From Solirubrobacter taibaiensis (lineage in GTDB: Bacteria > Actinomycetota > Thermoleophilia > Solirubrobacterales > Solirubrobacteraceae), in the NCBI GenBank assembly GCA_027587225.1, contig JAPDDQ010000034.1, positions 1 through 64,000 of the forward strand: a DNA stretch of 64,000 nucleotides. Direction: 5' to 3'. Made by a program: the position numbers and the translations under genes. Positions 35,959-45,245 of the stretch are shown in pieces. Position 1 is the first letter of the stretch. Each line of letters starts with the position of its first letter. The notes beneath the pieces were generated by a model. It had not been told where the DNA came from, did no database searches, and saw only the letters and a list, made by a program, of their open reading frames with translations.

Positions 35959-38115
35959 ATGGCACGCCTCGCCCCGCCGCGTGTGCGGCCCGGGATCGTC
36001 GAACGTGGCCGGATCTTCCGGCGGCTCGAGACGGGCTGGAGCGCGTCACTGACGCTGATGGTGGCGCCCGCCGGCTACGGCAAGAGCGTCGCGGCGAAAG
36101 GCTGGCTCGCGCATCACCGGCATCCGGCCGCGTGGGTGACCACGGACGCGGGTGACAACGACCCCGTGCGGCTGTGGACATCGATCGCGACCGCGGTGGA
36201 ACAGGCGCGCGCGTCCTGCGGGAAGGCGGCGCTCGACCGCCTCCGGAGTCATCTCGGCGCCGTGCGACCCGCGATCGAGGCGCTCGCCGCCGCGCTCGAA
36301 GCGGATGGCCGCCCGCTGGCCGTGGTGGTCGACGATCTGCACGAGATCTCCGACCCGGGCTCGCTCGACCACGCGATCGAGACGTTGCCGGACAACGTGC
36401 ATCTGCTGCTCATCACGCGAGCGCCGCCCGCGTTGCGGGTGGCGAGGCTGCGCAGCCAGGGACAGCTGGTCGAGATCGGAGCGGATGAGCTCGCGATGAC
36501 GGGGCCGGAGGCGCGGCAGTTGCTCGACGCGCTGGACGTCCCGCGTCTCGATGATGGCGAGCTGGCGACGCTGATCGCCCGCACCGGGGGATGGCCGGCC
36601 ATCCTGTACCTCGCCGGGCTCTGGCTGCGCGACGCCGGCCACCGCTCCGTGCAGTCCTTCCGCGGCACGCAGCGCACGATCAGCGACTATCTGGCGCGCG
36701 AGGTGCTCAGCGGGTTCGATCCGGAAACGGAGCAGTTTCTGCGCCGCAGCTGCGTCTTGACCGAGCTCTCGGGCGAGGCCTGCGACGCGATCCTCGAGAC
36801 GACGGGCTCGCGGGCGCGCCTGAACGCGCTGGAGCGCTCGAACCTGCTCGTCACCGAGGCTCCCGATCGCCCGGGATGGTTCCGCTGTCATCCGCTGCTG
36901 CGCGACGTCCTGCTCGACGAGCTCGAGCCTGCCGCCGTCGCGGCGCTGCGCCGGCGGGCGCTCGCCTGGTCACGCACGCACGGCCTGATCGAGGACGCCG
37001 CGGCCTACGCGGTCGCGTCCGCCGACTGGGAGGCGCTGGCGGATTTGACCGACGAGCATCAGTTCGCGCTGCTGAGCACGGGCCGGGGCGCGACACTCGC
37101 GCGCTGGACGACGGCGCTGCCCCGCCGGACGCTGCTCGCGCGGCCGGCGACGGTGGCCGCGGCGATCGCTGCCTCCTACGCGGTCGGACGGCCGGCGCCG
37201 GAAGTCCGGCGGCTGCTCGCCATCGCGCGCGAGCACCCGAGCACCAGCCACTACGACGCCACGATCGTCCGGATCGCGATGGCGCTCTACCGCGACGATG
37301 ATGTGGGCGAGGCGCTGACGCTCGCGGCGGCCGCAGCAGAAGCCTCAGGCGATCGGCTGCGGGTGTCGGCCCTGTCCACGCTCGCGCTGCTGGCGTTGCT
37401 GGCGGGCGACCTTGAGCGCGCGGGAGCGACCGCGCGGGCCGCCTTCGAGCACCCGGACGCGGGTGAGCGGCCGAACGGCCTGCTGGTCGCGTGTGCCGTC
37501 CTGGCGATCCTGGATGCACGCGCGGGGCGCGTCTTCGGGGCGCGCGGTCACGCCGACCGCGCGCTGGCCTGCAGCACGGCGTTCGACCTCGGGGGCCGCG
37601 CGCCGGGAGCGCTGGCCGAGCTCGCCGACGCGCTGACGAGCGCGCTCGAGGGCCGGCTCGGACACGCCGAGCAACGCGCCGAGCAGGCGGCGGCCACCAC
37701 GATCGACGGTGGTCTGTGGCAGGCCTGGATGCTGCTCGAGCTGTGCGCGATCCGTCTCCAGCGCGGGTTCCTCCCGACGGCGGGGCGCGCACTCGCGCAC
37801 GCGGAGGAGCTGCTGTCCACGGCTCGGGACGCGGGCAGCCTGCCCGCCATGTCGGCGGACCTGCGCCGTGCGCTCGACAGCGCCGGCGCACGCGCCGCCG
37901 CACCGCCCGTCGAGCCGCCGTCACCCGCCGAGATTGCCGTACTGCGCCTGCTCTCCGGCCACAGCATCGCCGAGATCGCGCGAGCGCTCTACCTGTCCCC
38001 CAACACGGTCAAGTCGCACATCCGGGCGCTCTACCGCAAGTTGGACGTCAACACGCGTGAGGCCGCGGTCACACGCGCCGTCGCGCTGGGCCTGATCGAC
38101 GACCCGGAGGCGTAG
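35959..38115 (+). CDS. MalT-like LuxR-family ATP-dependent regulator
   Basis: A 718-residue regulator with the MalT arrangement: Walker A APAGYGKS (about 36-43), Walker B-like LAVVVDDLHEI (about 118-128), a winged-helix and TPR-like middle, and a C-terminal LuxR helix-turn-helix containing AEIARALYLSPNTVKSHIRALYRKL. The opening RVRPGIVERGRIFRRL is typical of the MalT group. It probably activates transcription in response to a small ligand. No sugar operon adjoins it, so the target is unclear. Its last 85 bases overlap the convergent GGDEF-EAL gene. Confidence 0.88.
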   Translation: MARLAPPRVRPGIVERGRIFRRLETGWSASLTLMVAPAGYGKSVAAKGWLAHHRHPAAWVTTDAGDNDPVRLWTSIATAVEQARASCGKAALDRLRSHLGAVRPAIEALAAALEADGRPLAVVVDDLHEISDPGSLDHAIETLPDNVHLLLITRAPPALRVARLRSQGQLVEIGADELAMTGPEARQLLDALDVPRLDDGELATLIARTGGWPAILYLAGLWLRDAGHRSVQSFRGTQRTISDYLAREVLSGFDPETEQFLRRSCVLTELSGEACDAILETTGSRARLNALERSNLLVTEAPDRPGWFRCHPLLRDVLLDELEPAAVAALRRRALAWSRTHGLIEDAAAYAVASADWEALADLTDEHQFALLSTGRGATLARWTTALPRRTLLARPATVAAAIAASYAVGRPAPEVRRLLAIAREHPSTSHYDATIVRIAMALYRDDDVGEALTLAAAAAEASGDRLRVSALSTLALLALLAGDLERAGATARAAFEHPDAGERPNGLLVACAVLAILDARAGRVFGARGHADRALACSTAFDLGGRAPGALAELADALTSALEGRLGHAEQRAEQAAATTIDGGLWQAWMLLELCAIRLQRGFLPTAGRALAHAEELLSTARDAGSLPAMSADLRRALDSAGARAAAPPVEPPSPAEIAVLRLLSGHSIAEIARALYLSPNTVKSHIRALYRKLDVNTREAAVTRAVALGLIDDPEA

Positions 38116-39929
38116 CGGGACACGAGCGCGTCGAGATCGGCAGCCGGCATCGGCCGCCCGAAGTGCCATCCCTGCCCGTACCCGCAGCCGAGCGCGAGCG
38201 CTCGCTCATGGTGTTCGACGGTCTCGATGCCTTCCGCGATCACGCGAGCGCCGGTCGCGGACCCGATGCTCGCCACGGCCGCCACGATCGCGTCACGCGC
38301 TGGGCTGGGCGCGCCACCGATGAAGCTCCGATCGAGCTTGATCGCGTCGAACTCGAGCTCGCTCAGGTAGGACAGCGACGAGAAGCCGGTCCCGAAGTCG
38401 TCGAGTGCGAGGCCGATCCCGGAGCCGGCAATCGCGCGGAGGTTCTCGCGCGTGCACGGCCGGTCGGACATGGCGCTCCGCTCCGTGACCTCGAGCTGCA
38501 GCGCCTTGCACGGGAGTCCGGTGCCTTCGAGCGTCCGGATGACCATGGACTCGAACGCGTCCGAGTCGAGCTGGCGCGGCGAGAGGTTGACCGAGACCCG
38601 AAACCCGGGGATCGCCTCCGCCCAGCGGCCGGCGTCGGTGCACGCGATCGCCAGCACGCACTCGCCGAGGGCGTCGATCAGCCCTGTCTCCTCCGCGACC
38701 GCGATGAACACGTCGGGCGCGACCCTGCCGCGGTGGGGGTGGGTCCAGCGCGCGAGCGCCTCGACGCCGGTGATCGAGCCGTCAGCCAGCGACACGATCG
38801 GCTGGTAGGCGACCTGCAGCTCGTCGTCGTGCACCGCCCGCGCGAGGTCGTGCTCGAGCCGCAGCCGTTCGCTGATGGCGGCGCGCATCGACGCGTCGAA
38901 GGTCGCGGAGCGGCCACGGCCGGCACGCTTGGCCTCATAGGCGGCGGTGTCCGCGTGGCGGAGCACGGTCTCCGCGTCTTCGCCCGGGCGAGCCTGCGCA
39001 AGCCCCAGGCTGGCCTTGACCGTGACCTCGTGCACCCCGGCCAGGAACGGTTGCGCGAAGCTCTCGATCAGCCGTCGTGCCTCCGCGTCGGCCGCTTCGC
39101 CGCGGATCAGCGCGAGGAACTCGTCGCCCCCGAAGCGGGCGATCACGGTCGTGTCCGCGGCCTGGTCGCGAAGCCGCTGCGCGACCGCGAGCAGCAGCGC
39201 ATCCCCCGCCCCGTGGCCGAAGCTGTCGTTGACGCGCTTGAAGTCGTCGAGATCGATGAACGCGATCGCGACCGGGACGCCGGCGACCACCGCGGCGTCG
39301 AGCAGCGCGTCGAAGCGCGCGCGGTTGGGCAGGCCGGTGAGGGCATCGTGGCCGGCGTCGTGGCGCAGCAGCGCCTCGCTGCGGCGGAGCCGGCCGGTCA
39401 GCTGGCGCACGAGCGTCCCGGCCGCCAGCAGCGTGGCCATCGGCAGCATCCACTGGGACACGAGCGCGCCGGCGGGTCGCTCCCCGATCAGCGCGAGCGA
39501 GATCGCGTACGCGAGGCACACCCACACGCCCTGCAACGCGATCTGGCGCGCGTTGAAGAAGCAGACCGCGTACAGCGTCGCCCACAGGTAGTAGAACGCG
39601 TACTCGCTGCCCGGGTCGCCGGTGGCCACCAGCGCGATGCTGATCACCAGCGTGTCGAGCGCGATCGCGGCTTGGAACATCCACAACGGATGTGGGCGAG
39701 CCCCAGCCAGCAGGAGGACGCCCAGCCCGTACGCCGCCAGCGTCGCGCCGATGATCGGGATCACGCGTGCCCCGTCGGGATGCGGCAGCAGCAGCCACAG
39801 CGCCGAGAACGTCGCGCCCATCCAGTTCAGCGCGGCGAGCGCGAAGGCGAACATGCGCGAGTCCTCGGTCAGCGTTCCGTCGCCACTGCGCCACTGCCGG
39901 AGCGGGATGAGTACGCGTTCGTGGGCCAT
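38031..39929 (-). CDS. membrane GGDEF-EAL cyclic-di-GMP enzyme
   Basis: A 632-residue protein. Six or so N-terminal transmembrane helices (about 25-190) are followed by a GGDEF domain (intact RFGGDEFLALI) and an EAL domain (intact GVEALARW, LDDFGTGFSSLSYL and KLDRSFI). Both catalytic signatures are complete, so synthesis and hydrolysis of c-di-GMP are each possible; the balance cannot be read from sequence. ATG 39929 is chosen because upstream in-frame sequence lies within the divergent chemoreceptor gene. The divergent arrangement suggests joint control with that receptor. Confidence 0.92.
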   Translation of the reverse strand: MAHERVLIPLRQWRSGDGTLTEDSRMFAFALAALNWMGATFSALWLLLPHPDGARVIPIIGATLAAYGLGVLLLAGARPHPLWMFQAAIALDTLVISIALVATGDPGSEYAFYYLWATLYAVCFFNARQIALQGVWVCLAYAISLALIGERPAGALVSQWMLPMATLLAAGTLVRQLTGRLRRSEALLRHDAGHDALTGLPNRARFDALLDAAVVAGVPVAIAFIDLDDFKRVNDSFGHGAGDALLLAVAQRLRDQAADTTVIARFGGDEFLALIRGEAADAEARRLIESFAQPFLAGVHEVTVKASLGLAQARPGEDAETVLRHADTAAYEAKRAGRGRSATFDASMRAAISERLRLEHDLARAVHDDELQVAYQPIVSLADGSITGVEALARWTHPHRGRVAPDVFIAVAEETGLIDALGECVLAIACTDAGRWAEAIPGFRVSVNLSPRQLDSDAFESMVIRTLEGTGLPCKALQLEVTERSAMSDRPCTRENLRAIAGSGIGLALDDFGTGFSSLSYLSELEFDAIKLDRSFIGGAPSPARDAIVAAVASIGSATGARVIAEGIETVEHHERALALGCGYGQGWHFGRPMPAADLDALVSRYASGSSIRPSATARVTAASRVLTSNLR

Positions 39930-40025
39930 GGTGTGATTGATCGGTCGCGCCCGCCTCCAGCGGACCGATTTCGCCATGGTGAAATCCCGCAGGCCGGAGC
40001 GGGTCGACGCCGATAGCGGAGGGCA

Positions 40026-41219
40026 ATGGCCTTCCTCTCCCGTCGCCCCGCGGCACCCGTCACCGCGACCCCCGATCCTGCCGCGCACGAGCTCAAGCAG
40101 CGCCTGCGCAGCCTCAACGACCACTGTCTCACGGACCTCCTTGCGGGCCTCGACGCCATCCGCGCCGGCGACCTGACGATCCAGGTCGAACCCCACACGC
40201 ATCCGATCGCCGCGCGTTCCGACGATCCCGAGACCCAGGAGCTCGTCGAGCTGTTCAACTCGATGCTGGTCAAGGCGCAGTCCGCGCTCGACGGCTACAA
40301 CGCCGTCCGCGAGATGCTCCGTGCCGCGCTCGGCGACCACAGCTGTCTCGACGATCTTCGCCAGCGCCTGAACAGCCTCTCCGATCACTGCCTGACGGGC
40401 CTCGGCGAAGGCCTCGCCGCCATGGCCCAAGGCGACTTGACGGTCGCCGTGGAGCCGGTGACCACGCCGCTCGAGCTCGTCGCGGGCGCCACCATGGGTG
40501 ACCTCGCGGAGACGTTCAACACGATGCTGACCAAGGCCCAAGGCGGACTGCAGGCCTACAACGCGACACGCTCCGAGGTCGCCGTGATCGTCACCGACAT
40601 CACGACGACGGCAGAGCAGGTCGCAAGCGCGTCACAGCAGATGTCCGCGACGACGCGCGAGAACGGCGAAGTCATCGAGAGCATCGCGCACCTGTCGGCG
40701 ACGGTCGCCGAGGGCGCTTCACGCCAAGTCCAGAACATCGACGTGGCCCGCGGCATCAACCACGAGGCCGAAGGTCTGGTCGTCGAGGCCGGCCGCCTCG
40801 CCCTTCACGGCGTCGCGCTCACCGAGCAGATCTCCGCTGTGGCCGCCCAGACCAACCTGCTCGCGCTCAACGCCGCGATCGAAGCCGCCCGCGCGGGCGA
40901 GCAGGGCCGGGGCTTCGCGGTCGTCGCCGACGAAGTGCGAAAACTCGCCGAGTCGTCGGACGCGACCGCACGCGAGACCGAGGCCGCCTTCCACACCTTG
41001 GCCACGAGCACCGCCGACCTGTCGGCCTGCATCCAGCGCATGTCCGTCGCCACCGCCGAAGTCGTGCAGATCGCGCATCACGCCGGCGACGCCACCGCGA
41101 ACGTCTCGGCCGCAACCGAGGAGTCGTCAGCCGCCACCCAGGAGATGTCGGCCTCCAGCGAGGACCTCGCCCAGATGGCCGAGAAGCTGCGCACGCTGGT
41201 CGGCGCCTTCCGCGTGTAA
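40026..41219 (+). CDS. soluble methyl-accepting chemotaxis-type protein with two HAMP-like repeats
   Basis: A 397-residue receptor without any transmembrane helix or recognised ligand domain. Two similar segments (about 24-95 and 110-180) each contain L(R/N)SL(N/S)DHCLT and GDLT(I/V)xVEP, the pattern of HAMP repeats. A full signalling domain follows, with the conserved hairpin tip [37 protein letters not shown] split here over about 280-320. It should signal to a CheA kinase from the cytoplasm. No che genes are in the window. It diverges from the c-di-GMP gene by 96 bp. Confidence 0.9.
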   Translation: MAFLSRRPAAPVTATPDPAAHELKQRLRSLNDHCLTDLLAGLDAIRAGDLTIQVEPHTHPIAARSDDPETQELVELFNSMLVKAQSALDGYNAVREMLRAALGDHSCLDDLRQRLNSLSDHCLTGLGEGLAAMAQGDLTVAVEPVTTPLELVAGATMGDLAETFNTMLTKAQGGLQAYNATRSEVAVIVTDITTTAEQVASASQQMSATTRENGEVIESIAHLSATVAEGASRQVQNIDVARGINHEAEGLVVEAGRLALHGVALTEQISAVAAQTNLLALNAAIEAARAGEQGRGFAVVADEVRKLAESSDATARETEAAFHTLATSTADLSACIQRMSVATAEVVQIAHHAGDATANVSAATEESSAATQEMSASSEDLAQMAEKLRTLVGAFRV

Positions 41220-41236
41220 GCCCTCGCCCGCCGGCG

Positions 41237-41506
41237 TCACTCGTCCGCGCGTTCGGCCTGGTAGGCGCGGAACGCGGCCATCAGCCCGTCGTGGTCGGGC
41301 ACGTCCTCGGGGCCGAGGGCGCCGGCGATGCGGCGCGTCTCCCGCATCTGCTCGAGGTAGGAGCTGCAGTCCTCGCAGTCGCCGAGGTGGTGCTCGAGCG
41401 CGCGCCGCTCGGCGTCGGGGAGCGTGCCTTCGAGGTAGTCGGTGACGAGCTCGACGATCTCGATGCAGGGGACGTGGCGAGGTGCACGCCGGAACGGGTT
41501 CTTCAC
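41237..41506 (-). CDS. zinc-finger anti-sigma factor
   Basis: An 89-residue anti-sigma factor of the zf-HC2 type. The zinc motif HHLGDCEDCSSYL has the H-x3-C-x2-C spacing at about 40-47, and the leading IEIVELVTDYLEGTLPDAER helix is typical. No transmembrane helix follows, so it is cytosolic (ZAS/RsrA-like). The GTG start overlaps the sigma factor stop (GTGA), so the two proteins are coproduced and expected to bind one another. Redox or metal loss could release the sigma factor. Confidence 0.9.
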   Translation of the reverse strand: MKNPFRRAPRHVPCIEIVELVTDYLEGTLPDAERRALEHHLGDCEDCSSYLEQMRETRRIAGALGPEDVPDHDGLMAAFRAYQAERADE

Positions 41507-42162
41507 GCGGCCATCACCTCGTCGCCAAGGTAGCGCTCGAGTGCGCCGCGCACCTTCGAGCGCGCTCGGTGCAAGAGCACCCGTTGGTTCGCGCTGGTGA
41601 GACCGAGGACCTCGCACACCTCGTCGGCCTCCCAGCCCTCGACGTCGCGCAGCCGGATCACTGCGCGTTGCGCCGGTGGGAGCTGCTCGATCGCCGCGTC
41701 GATCTCCCGCAGCGTCTCCTGTGAGAGCAGCCGTTCGTCGGGCAGCGTCTCCCACCGCGGCGGGGGCGCCGCCCAGTGCCGCGGGTAGCGGTCCTGCGGT
41801 CCTTGGAAGCGGTCGGGGTCGACGGCGGGATCCTCGCCTGTGGTCTCGGCGAGGATCACGGCGGAGAACGGGACGCTGCGCGCCTCGCGCTCGCCGCGGG
41901 TCTTGGCGCGGTTGGTGAGGATGCGGAACAGCCAGGTCTTCAGCGTCGAGCGCTCCTCGAAGCGCTCGAGGCCCTGCACGACCGCCAGCCACGTCTCCTG
42001 CACGACCTCTTCCGCGGCTTGGCGGTCGCGCACATGCAGCCGCGCCACGCGCAGCATCGTCGCGTGGTGGCGGCCCACGAGCGTGCGGAAGGCGTGCTCG
42101 TCGCCGCGGCGCAGCCGCGTGAGGAGCTCGGCATCCGGGTCGACCGGGACCTGGCGTGTCAC
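41503..42162 (-). CDS. ECF-type RNA polymerase sigma factor
   Basis: A 219-residue sigma-70 family factor. Region 2 contains RLRRGDEHAFRTLV, VVQETWLAVVQGL and LKTWLFRILTNRAKTR; region 4 contains LPPAQRAVIRLRDVEGWEADEV and LTSANQRVLLHRARSKVR. A loop of about 45 residues between the regions (about 95-140) is longer than usual. GTG 42162 is preferred because region 2 starts at once and AGGG precedes it; ATG 42207 is an alternative but lies in the loop of a hairpin. The adjacent anti-sigma gene overlaps its stop. Confidence 0.9.
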   Translation of the reverse strand: MTRQVPVDPDAELLTRLRRGDEHAFRTLVGRHHATMLRVARLHVRDRQAAEEVVQETWLAVVQGLERFEERSTLKTWLFRILTNRAKTRGEREARSVPFSAVILAETTGEDPAVDPDRFQGPQDRYPRHWAAPPPRWETLPDERLLSQETLREIDAAIEQLPPAQRAVIRLRDVEGWEADEVCEVLGLTSANQRVLLHRARSKVRGALERYLGDEVMAA

Positions 42163-42178
42163 GGCAGCCCTGACGCTA

Positions 42179-42225
42179 TACCGCGGGGCGATGGCTTGCA
42201 CGAGCATGTCATTCGCCCCGCGGTA
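42179..42225 (-). terminator. perfect 13-bp hairpin between the beta-propeller and sigma factor genes
   Basis: TACCGCGGGGCGA at 42179-42191 is exactly complementary to 42213-42225, with a 21-base loop. It follows the beta-propeller stop (42233) by 7 bp and precedes the sigma start at 42162. It may end upstream transcription or occlude translation. There is no T-run, and an alternative sigma start codon (ATG 42207) falls in the loop. Confidence 0.55.
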
Positions 42226-42232
42226 GCCGGGC

Positions 42233-43300
42233 TCAGCGCGCGGCGAGTCCGGCGAGGCCGGTGCCGAGGTTGGCGACGCCCGGGACGGAGTCGAGGCGGC
42301 CGTCGTTGCGCAGGCGGTACGCGGTGACCTCACCCGAGGCGGGGTTGACCGCGTACAGGTGGTTGCCGGCGACGGCGAGGTCGTTCGGACGCGGCGCAGC
42401 GGCGGTCACACCGCCCGGGGTCAGCGCCGTGAGGCTGCCGTCGCGAGCAACGGCGAAGCCGGAGATGCTGCCGGACGCGTTGCCGGTGTACGCGAAGCGC
42501 CCGTCGGCGGTCACGACGACCCAGCACGCCGCACCCTGGCCGACCGCCAGCGCGGCCGTGACCGGGCGCAGGCTGCCGTTGCCGTTGAGGCGGTAGGAGG
42601 AGACGGTGCTCGCGCCGGCCTCGGAGACGATCAGGTCACCCCGCGGCGAGAACCCGAACCCGAACGGCACCGCGCCGCTGGAGGCGGTGACGACCGGCGC
42701 GCCGATGCGGCCGAAGCGCAGCGGGAGCGTCTCGATCCGGTTGGAGCCGCGTTCGCTCACGACCAGGTCGCGGCCGTCGGGGGCCACCGAGACCTGCGCC
42801 GCGCCGGCCGCGCCCGCGGTCAGCGCCGTGGTGGCGCGGGCGCGCAGCCGGCCGGAGCCGTCGAGGTCGAAGCCGGTGACGTTGGCGATGCCGTCGCGGT
42901 TGAGCACGTACGCGCTGGAGCCGGCGACGTCGACCGAGACCGGCGTGTTGCCGCCTGAGGGCTGGCGGTCGATCAGCGTCAGGTGCCCGCGGCGGCTCAC
43001 GCGGAAGGACGCGATGTCGTTGGTGCCGGCGTCGACGGCGACGAGCAGCCGGCCGTCGTCGGACAGTGCGACCGCGCCCTGGGACTGCAGCGTGGAGCCC
43101 GTGCCGAGGCCGCCCGTACGGTAGGTCGCGACCGGCGTCAGCGAGCCGTCCGGACCGCGGTCGAGCCGGTGCACGGCGTTGCCGGTCGGCGAGTTGGTCT
43201 GGGTGTAGACGGCGCCGCCGCCGTCGGCCATGGCGGTGCCGGTGAACAGCAGGGCGAAGCCCGCCGCGAGGGGAGCCGCGGCGCGGAACTGGACCTTCAT
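42233..43300 (-). CDS. secreted seven-bladed beta-propeller (6-phosphogluconolactonase-like)
   Basis: A 355-residue protein with a signal peptide (about 1-25) and repeated propeller strands (GNAVHRLDRGPDGSLTPV, NDIASFRVSRRGHLTLI, STVSSYRLNGNGSLRPV), the pattern of the lactonase/YVTN family. Export argues against a cytoplasmic phosphogluconolactonase role; binding or enzyme function outside the cell is unknown. The AGGAGG site before ATG is strong. It lies upstream of the sigma/anti-sigma pair on the same strand. Confidence 0.8.
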   Translation of the reverse strand: MKVQFRAAAPLAAGFALLFTGTAMADGGGAVYTQTNSPTGNAVHRLDRGPDGSLTPVATYRTGGLGTGSTLQSQGAVALSDDGRLLVAVDAGTNDIASFRVSRRGHLTLIDRQPSGGNTPVSVDVAGSSAYVLNRDGIANVTGFDLDGSGRLRARATTALTAGAAGAAQVSVAPDGRDLVVSERGSNRIETLPLRFGRIGAPVVTASSGAVPFGFGFSPRGDLIVSEAGASTVSSYRLNGNGSLRPVTAALAVGQGAACWVVVTADGRFAYTGNASGSISGFAVARDGSLTALTPGGVTAAAPRPNDLAVAGNHLYAVNPASGEVTAYRLRNDGRLDSVPGVANLGTGLAGLAAR

Positions 43301-43407
43301 GTTGGGGCCTCCTGGGGAGCGATCGGTTCGCTTTCAGGGGCCCTAGTCAGCGCAGTGGCCGATGCGTTACAAGCGAAACATCCGCCGGGGTGGGAGGACG
43401 GTTCCCC

Positions 43408-44211
43408 ATGACCCGTGACGACCGTGTGTTCGGCTCCACCCGACTGCTCGGGGCGATCATCGTCCCGTTCCTGCTGGTCGCGTTCGCGCTGCTGTACTTC
43501 TTCCCCGACGACACGCGGCACTGGTTCGCGTGGGACGTGCAGCCGACGATCACGCCGCTGGTGATGGGCGCGGGCTACATCGCCGGCGCGTACTTCTTCG
43601 TGCGGGTGGCGCGCGAGCGCCGCTGGCACCGGATCCAGGTCGGCTTCCTGCCGGTGACGGCGTTCACGCTGTTCATGGCCATCGGCACGTTCAACCACCT
43701 CGACCGGTTCGCCACGAACCACGTCGCGTTCTGGATCTGGGTCGGGCTGTACGTGACCACGCCGGTGCTGGTGCCGCTGGCGTGGTGGCGCAACCGCAGG
43801 ACCGATCCGCGCACGCCGGAGCCGGGCGAGCGGCCGCTGCCGCGCAGTGTGCGGCCGGCGCTGCTGGGCGTGGGCGCGTTCCAGTCGGTCGTCGCGCTCG
43901 TGCTGCTGCTGTGGCCGTCAGAGATGATCGAGCACTGGCCGTGGCTGTTGACGCCGCTGACGGCGCAGACGCTCGGCGGCTGGTTCGCGCTGCCCGGCGT
44001 GACCGCGCTCGCGATGGGGCTGGACGGCCGCGCGAGTGCCATCCGGATCACGCTCGAGAGCCAGCTGATCGGGCTCGCGCTGATCCTGCTCGGCACGGCC
44101 CGCGCGTGGGAGGACATCGACACCTCCAACGCGCTCGCGCCCGTGTTCGTGGCCGGCCTCGCCGGGCTGTTCGCCGCACTGCTCTGGCTGAGGCTGCAAC
44201 TCCGTCGCTAG
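43408..44211 (+). CDS. conserved hypothetical membrane protein
   Basis: A 267-residue protein with about eight transmembrane helices spread along its length. Segments such as FFPDDTRHWFAWDVQP and IGTFNHLDRFATNHVAFWIW have conserved-looking aromatic and charged residues at helix ends. ATG 43408 is chosen because GGGAGGACGG precedes it. It is divergent from the beta-propeller gene. Function is unknown. Confidence 0.75.
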   Translation: MTRDDRVFGSTRLLGAIIVPFLLVAFALLYFFPDDTRHWFAWDVQPTITPLVMGAGYIAGAYFFVRVARERRWHRIQVGFLPVTAFTLFMAIGTFNHLDRFATNHVAFWIWVGLYVTTPVLVPLAWWRNRRTDPRTPEPGERPLPRSVRPALLGVGAFQSVVALVLLLWPSEMIEHWPWLLTPLTAQTLGGWFALPGVTALAMGLDGRASAIRITLESQLIGLALILLGTARAWEDIDTSNALAPVFVAGLAGLFAALLWLRLQLRR

Positions 44212-44230
44212 GCGAGCGCCACCCGCTCGC
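44212..44230 (+). terminator. short hairpin directly after the membrane protein stop
   Basis: GCGAGCG-CCACC-CGCTCGC forms a perfect 7-bp stem with a 5-base loop beginning one base after the stop codon. No T-run is present, so it may only pause or stabilise the transcript. Confidence 0.4.
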
Positions 44231-44314
44231 GCGGCCGATGCTCGCCGCGCTCCAGGAGACGGCGCGCGCACCACCACCCGACCGGGGGAGAGTGACGCCG
44301 CAGAGCGGTGGAGC

Positions 44315-45196
44315 GTGCAACTACCTGCTACGCCTAAGTCGTTGACGGTTGCGCTCCCCCTCTTCGGTGCCTTCGTGCTCGGCCTCGGCGCACGCCGGTG
44401 GCTGATACAGCACATCGCCTTCCTGGTCCGCGCGCAGCTCTCGGTCGGGATCGGTTTGCTGGCCGTTCTGGCGGGCTGGAGCTTCGAGTTGAGCGGTGGC
44501 AACCTCGCTGCGATCGGCGTCCTGCTGGCCGCCCAGCTGACCGCGCTCGGGGTTGCCACGCGGGTCTTCCGCCGCCGCAGCGACCACGCGCTGATCGCGT
44601 TCTGGATGTTCGGCAACCCGACCTACTGGACCGCGCCGATCGCCGTCGCCGCGCTCGGTGCCAAGGCCGCGGTGTTCGTCGTGGCCTACGACATGCTCAC
44701 CCAGCCGCGGATCGCGCTCGGCATCCGCCTGCTGCGCCGCCACGCGACCGTGCCGCAGACGCGCACGACCGCGCTCGCAGACTATGCGCCCACGATCGGC
44801 GCGCTCGCCGGTCTTCTCCTGGGCCGGCTCGTCCCCGCCCCGGACGTGGTGACGACGCTTGTCGCCGGGCTGGCGATCGCCATGTCGGCGATGGGCGTGC
44901 TGCTGCTCGGCGTGTCCTGGCCCAAGCGCTGGATCGGCCGCCCCCAGCTCGCACTGTCCTTCCGCGTGCTGGCCCTGCACCTCACGCTCGTCCCGTGCGC
45001 GCTGGCGCTCGCGACCCTGGCGGGGATCGACCTCCCGGGCGCCGTGTGGCTGTTCGCACTCGGCCCGGTCCCGACGTCGGTCGTGTCCTTCGCCCAGCTC
45101 TACGGCTACTCGCCCCGGACGGCGGCCACCGGGCTCGTCATGAGCGTGGCCGCGGCGATCGTGCTGCTTCCGCTCGCCATCGCCCTGGCGCACTGA
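44315..45196 (+). CDS. AEC (auxin efflux carrier) family transporter
   Basis: A 293-residue permease with about ten hydrophobic helices in two halves, the AEC/MdcF topology. Helix-break residues appear in FWMFGNPTYWTAPIAVAALG (about 89-108), a position corresponding to the conserved Asn-x-x-x-(Gly/Pro) region, and in LFALGPVPTSVVSFAQLYG near the C-terminus. Bacterial members move small carboxylates or amino acids. GTG 44315 follows a weak GGAG site. Confidence 0.75.
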   Translation: MQLPATPKSLTVALPLFGAFVLGLGARRWLIQHIAFLVRAQLSVGIGLLAVLAGWSFELSGGNLAAIGVLLAAQLTALGVATRVFRRRSDHALIAFWMFGNPTYWTAPIAVAALGAKAAVFVVAYDMLTQPRIALGIRLLRRHATVPQTRTTALADYAPTIGALAGLLLGRLVPAPDVVTTLVAGLAIAMSAMGVLLLGVSWPKRWIGRPQLALSFRVLALHLTLVPCALALATLAGIDLPGAVWLFALGPVPTSVVSFAQLYGYSPRTAATGLVMSVAAAIVLLPLAIALAH

Positions 45197-45205
45197 GCCA
45201 CGAGA

Positions 45206-45236
45206 CCACGGTCCAGCCGAAACGGCTGGACCGTGG
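45206..45236. terminator. bidirectional terminator between convergent genes
   Basis: A perfect 14-bp stem (CCACGGTCCAGCCG with its complement) around an AAA loop lies between the AEC transporter end and the M20 peptidase end. Position and stability suit termination from both sides, although T-runs are absent. Confidence 0.8.
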
Positions 45237-45245
45237 ATCGCGGAC

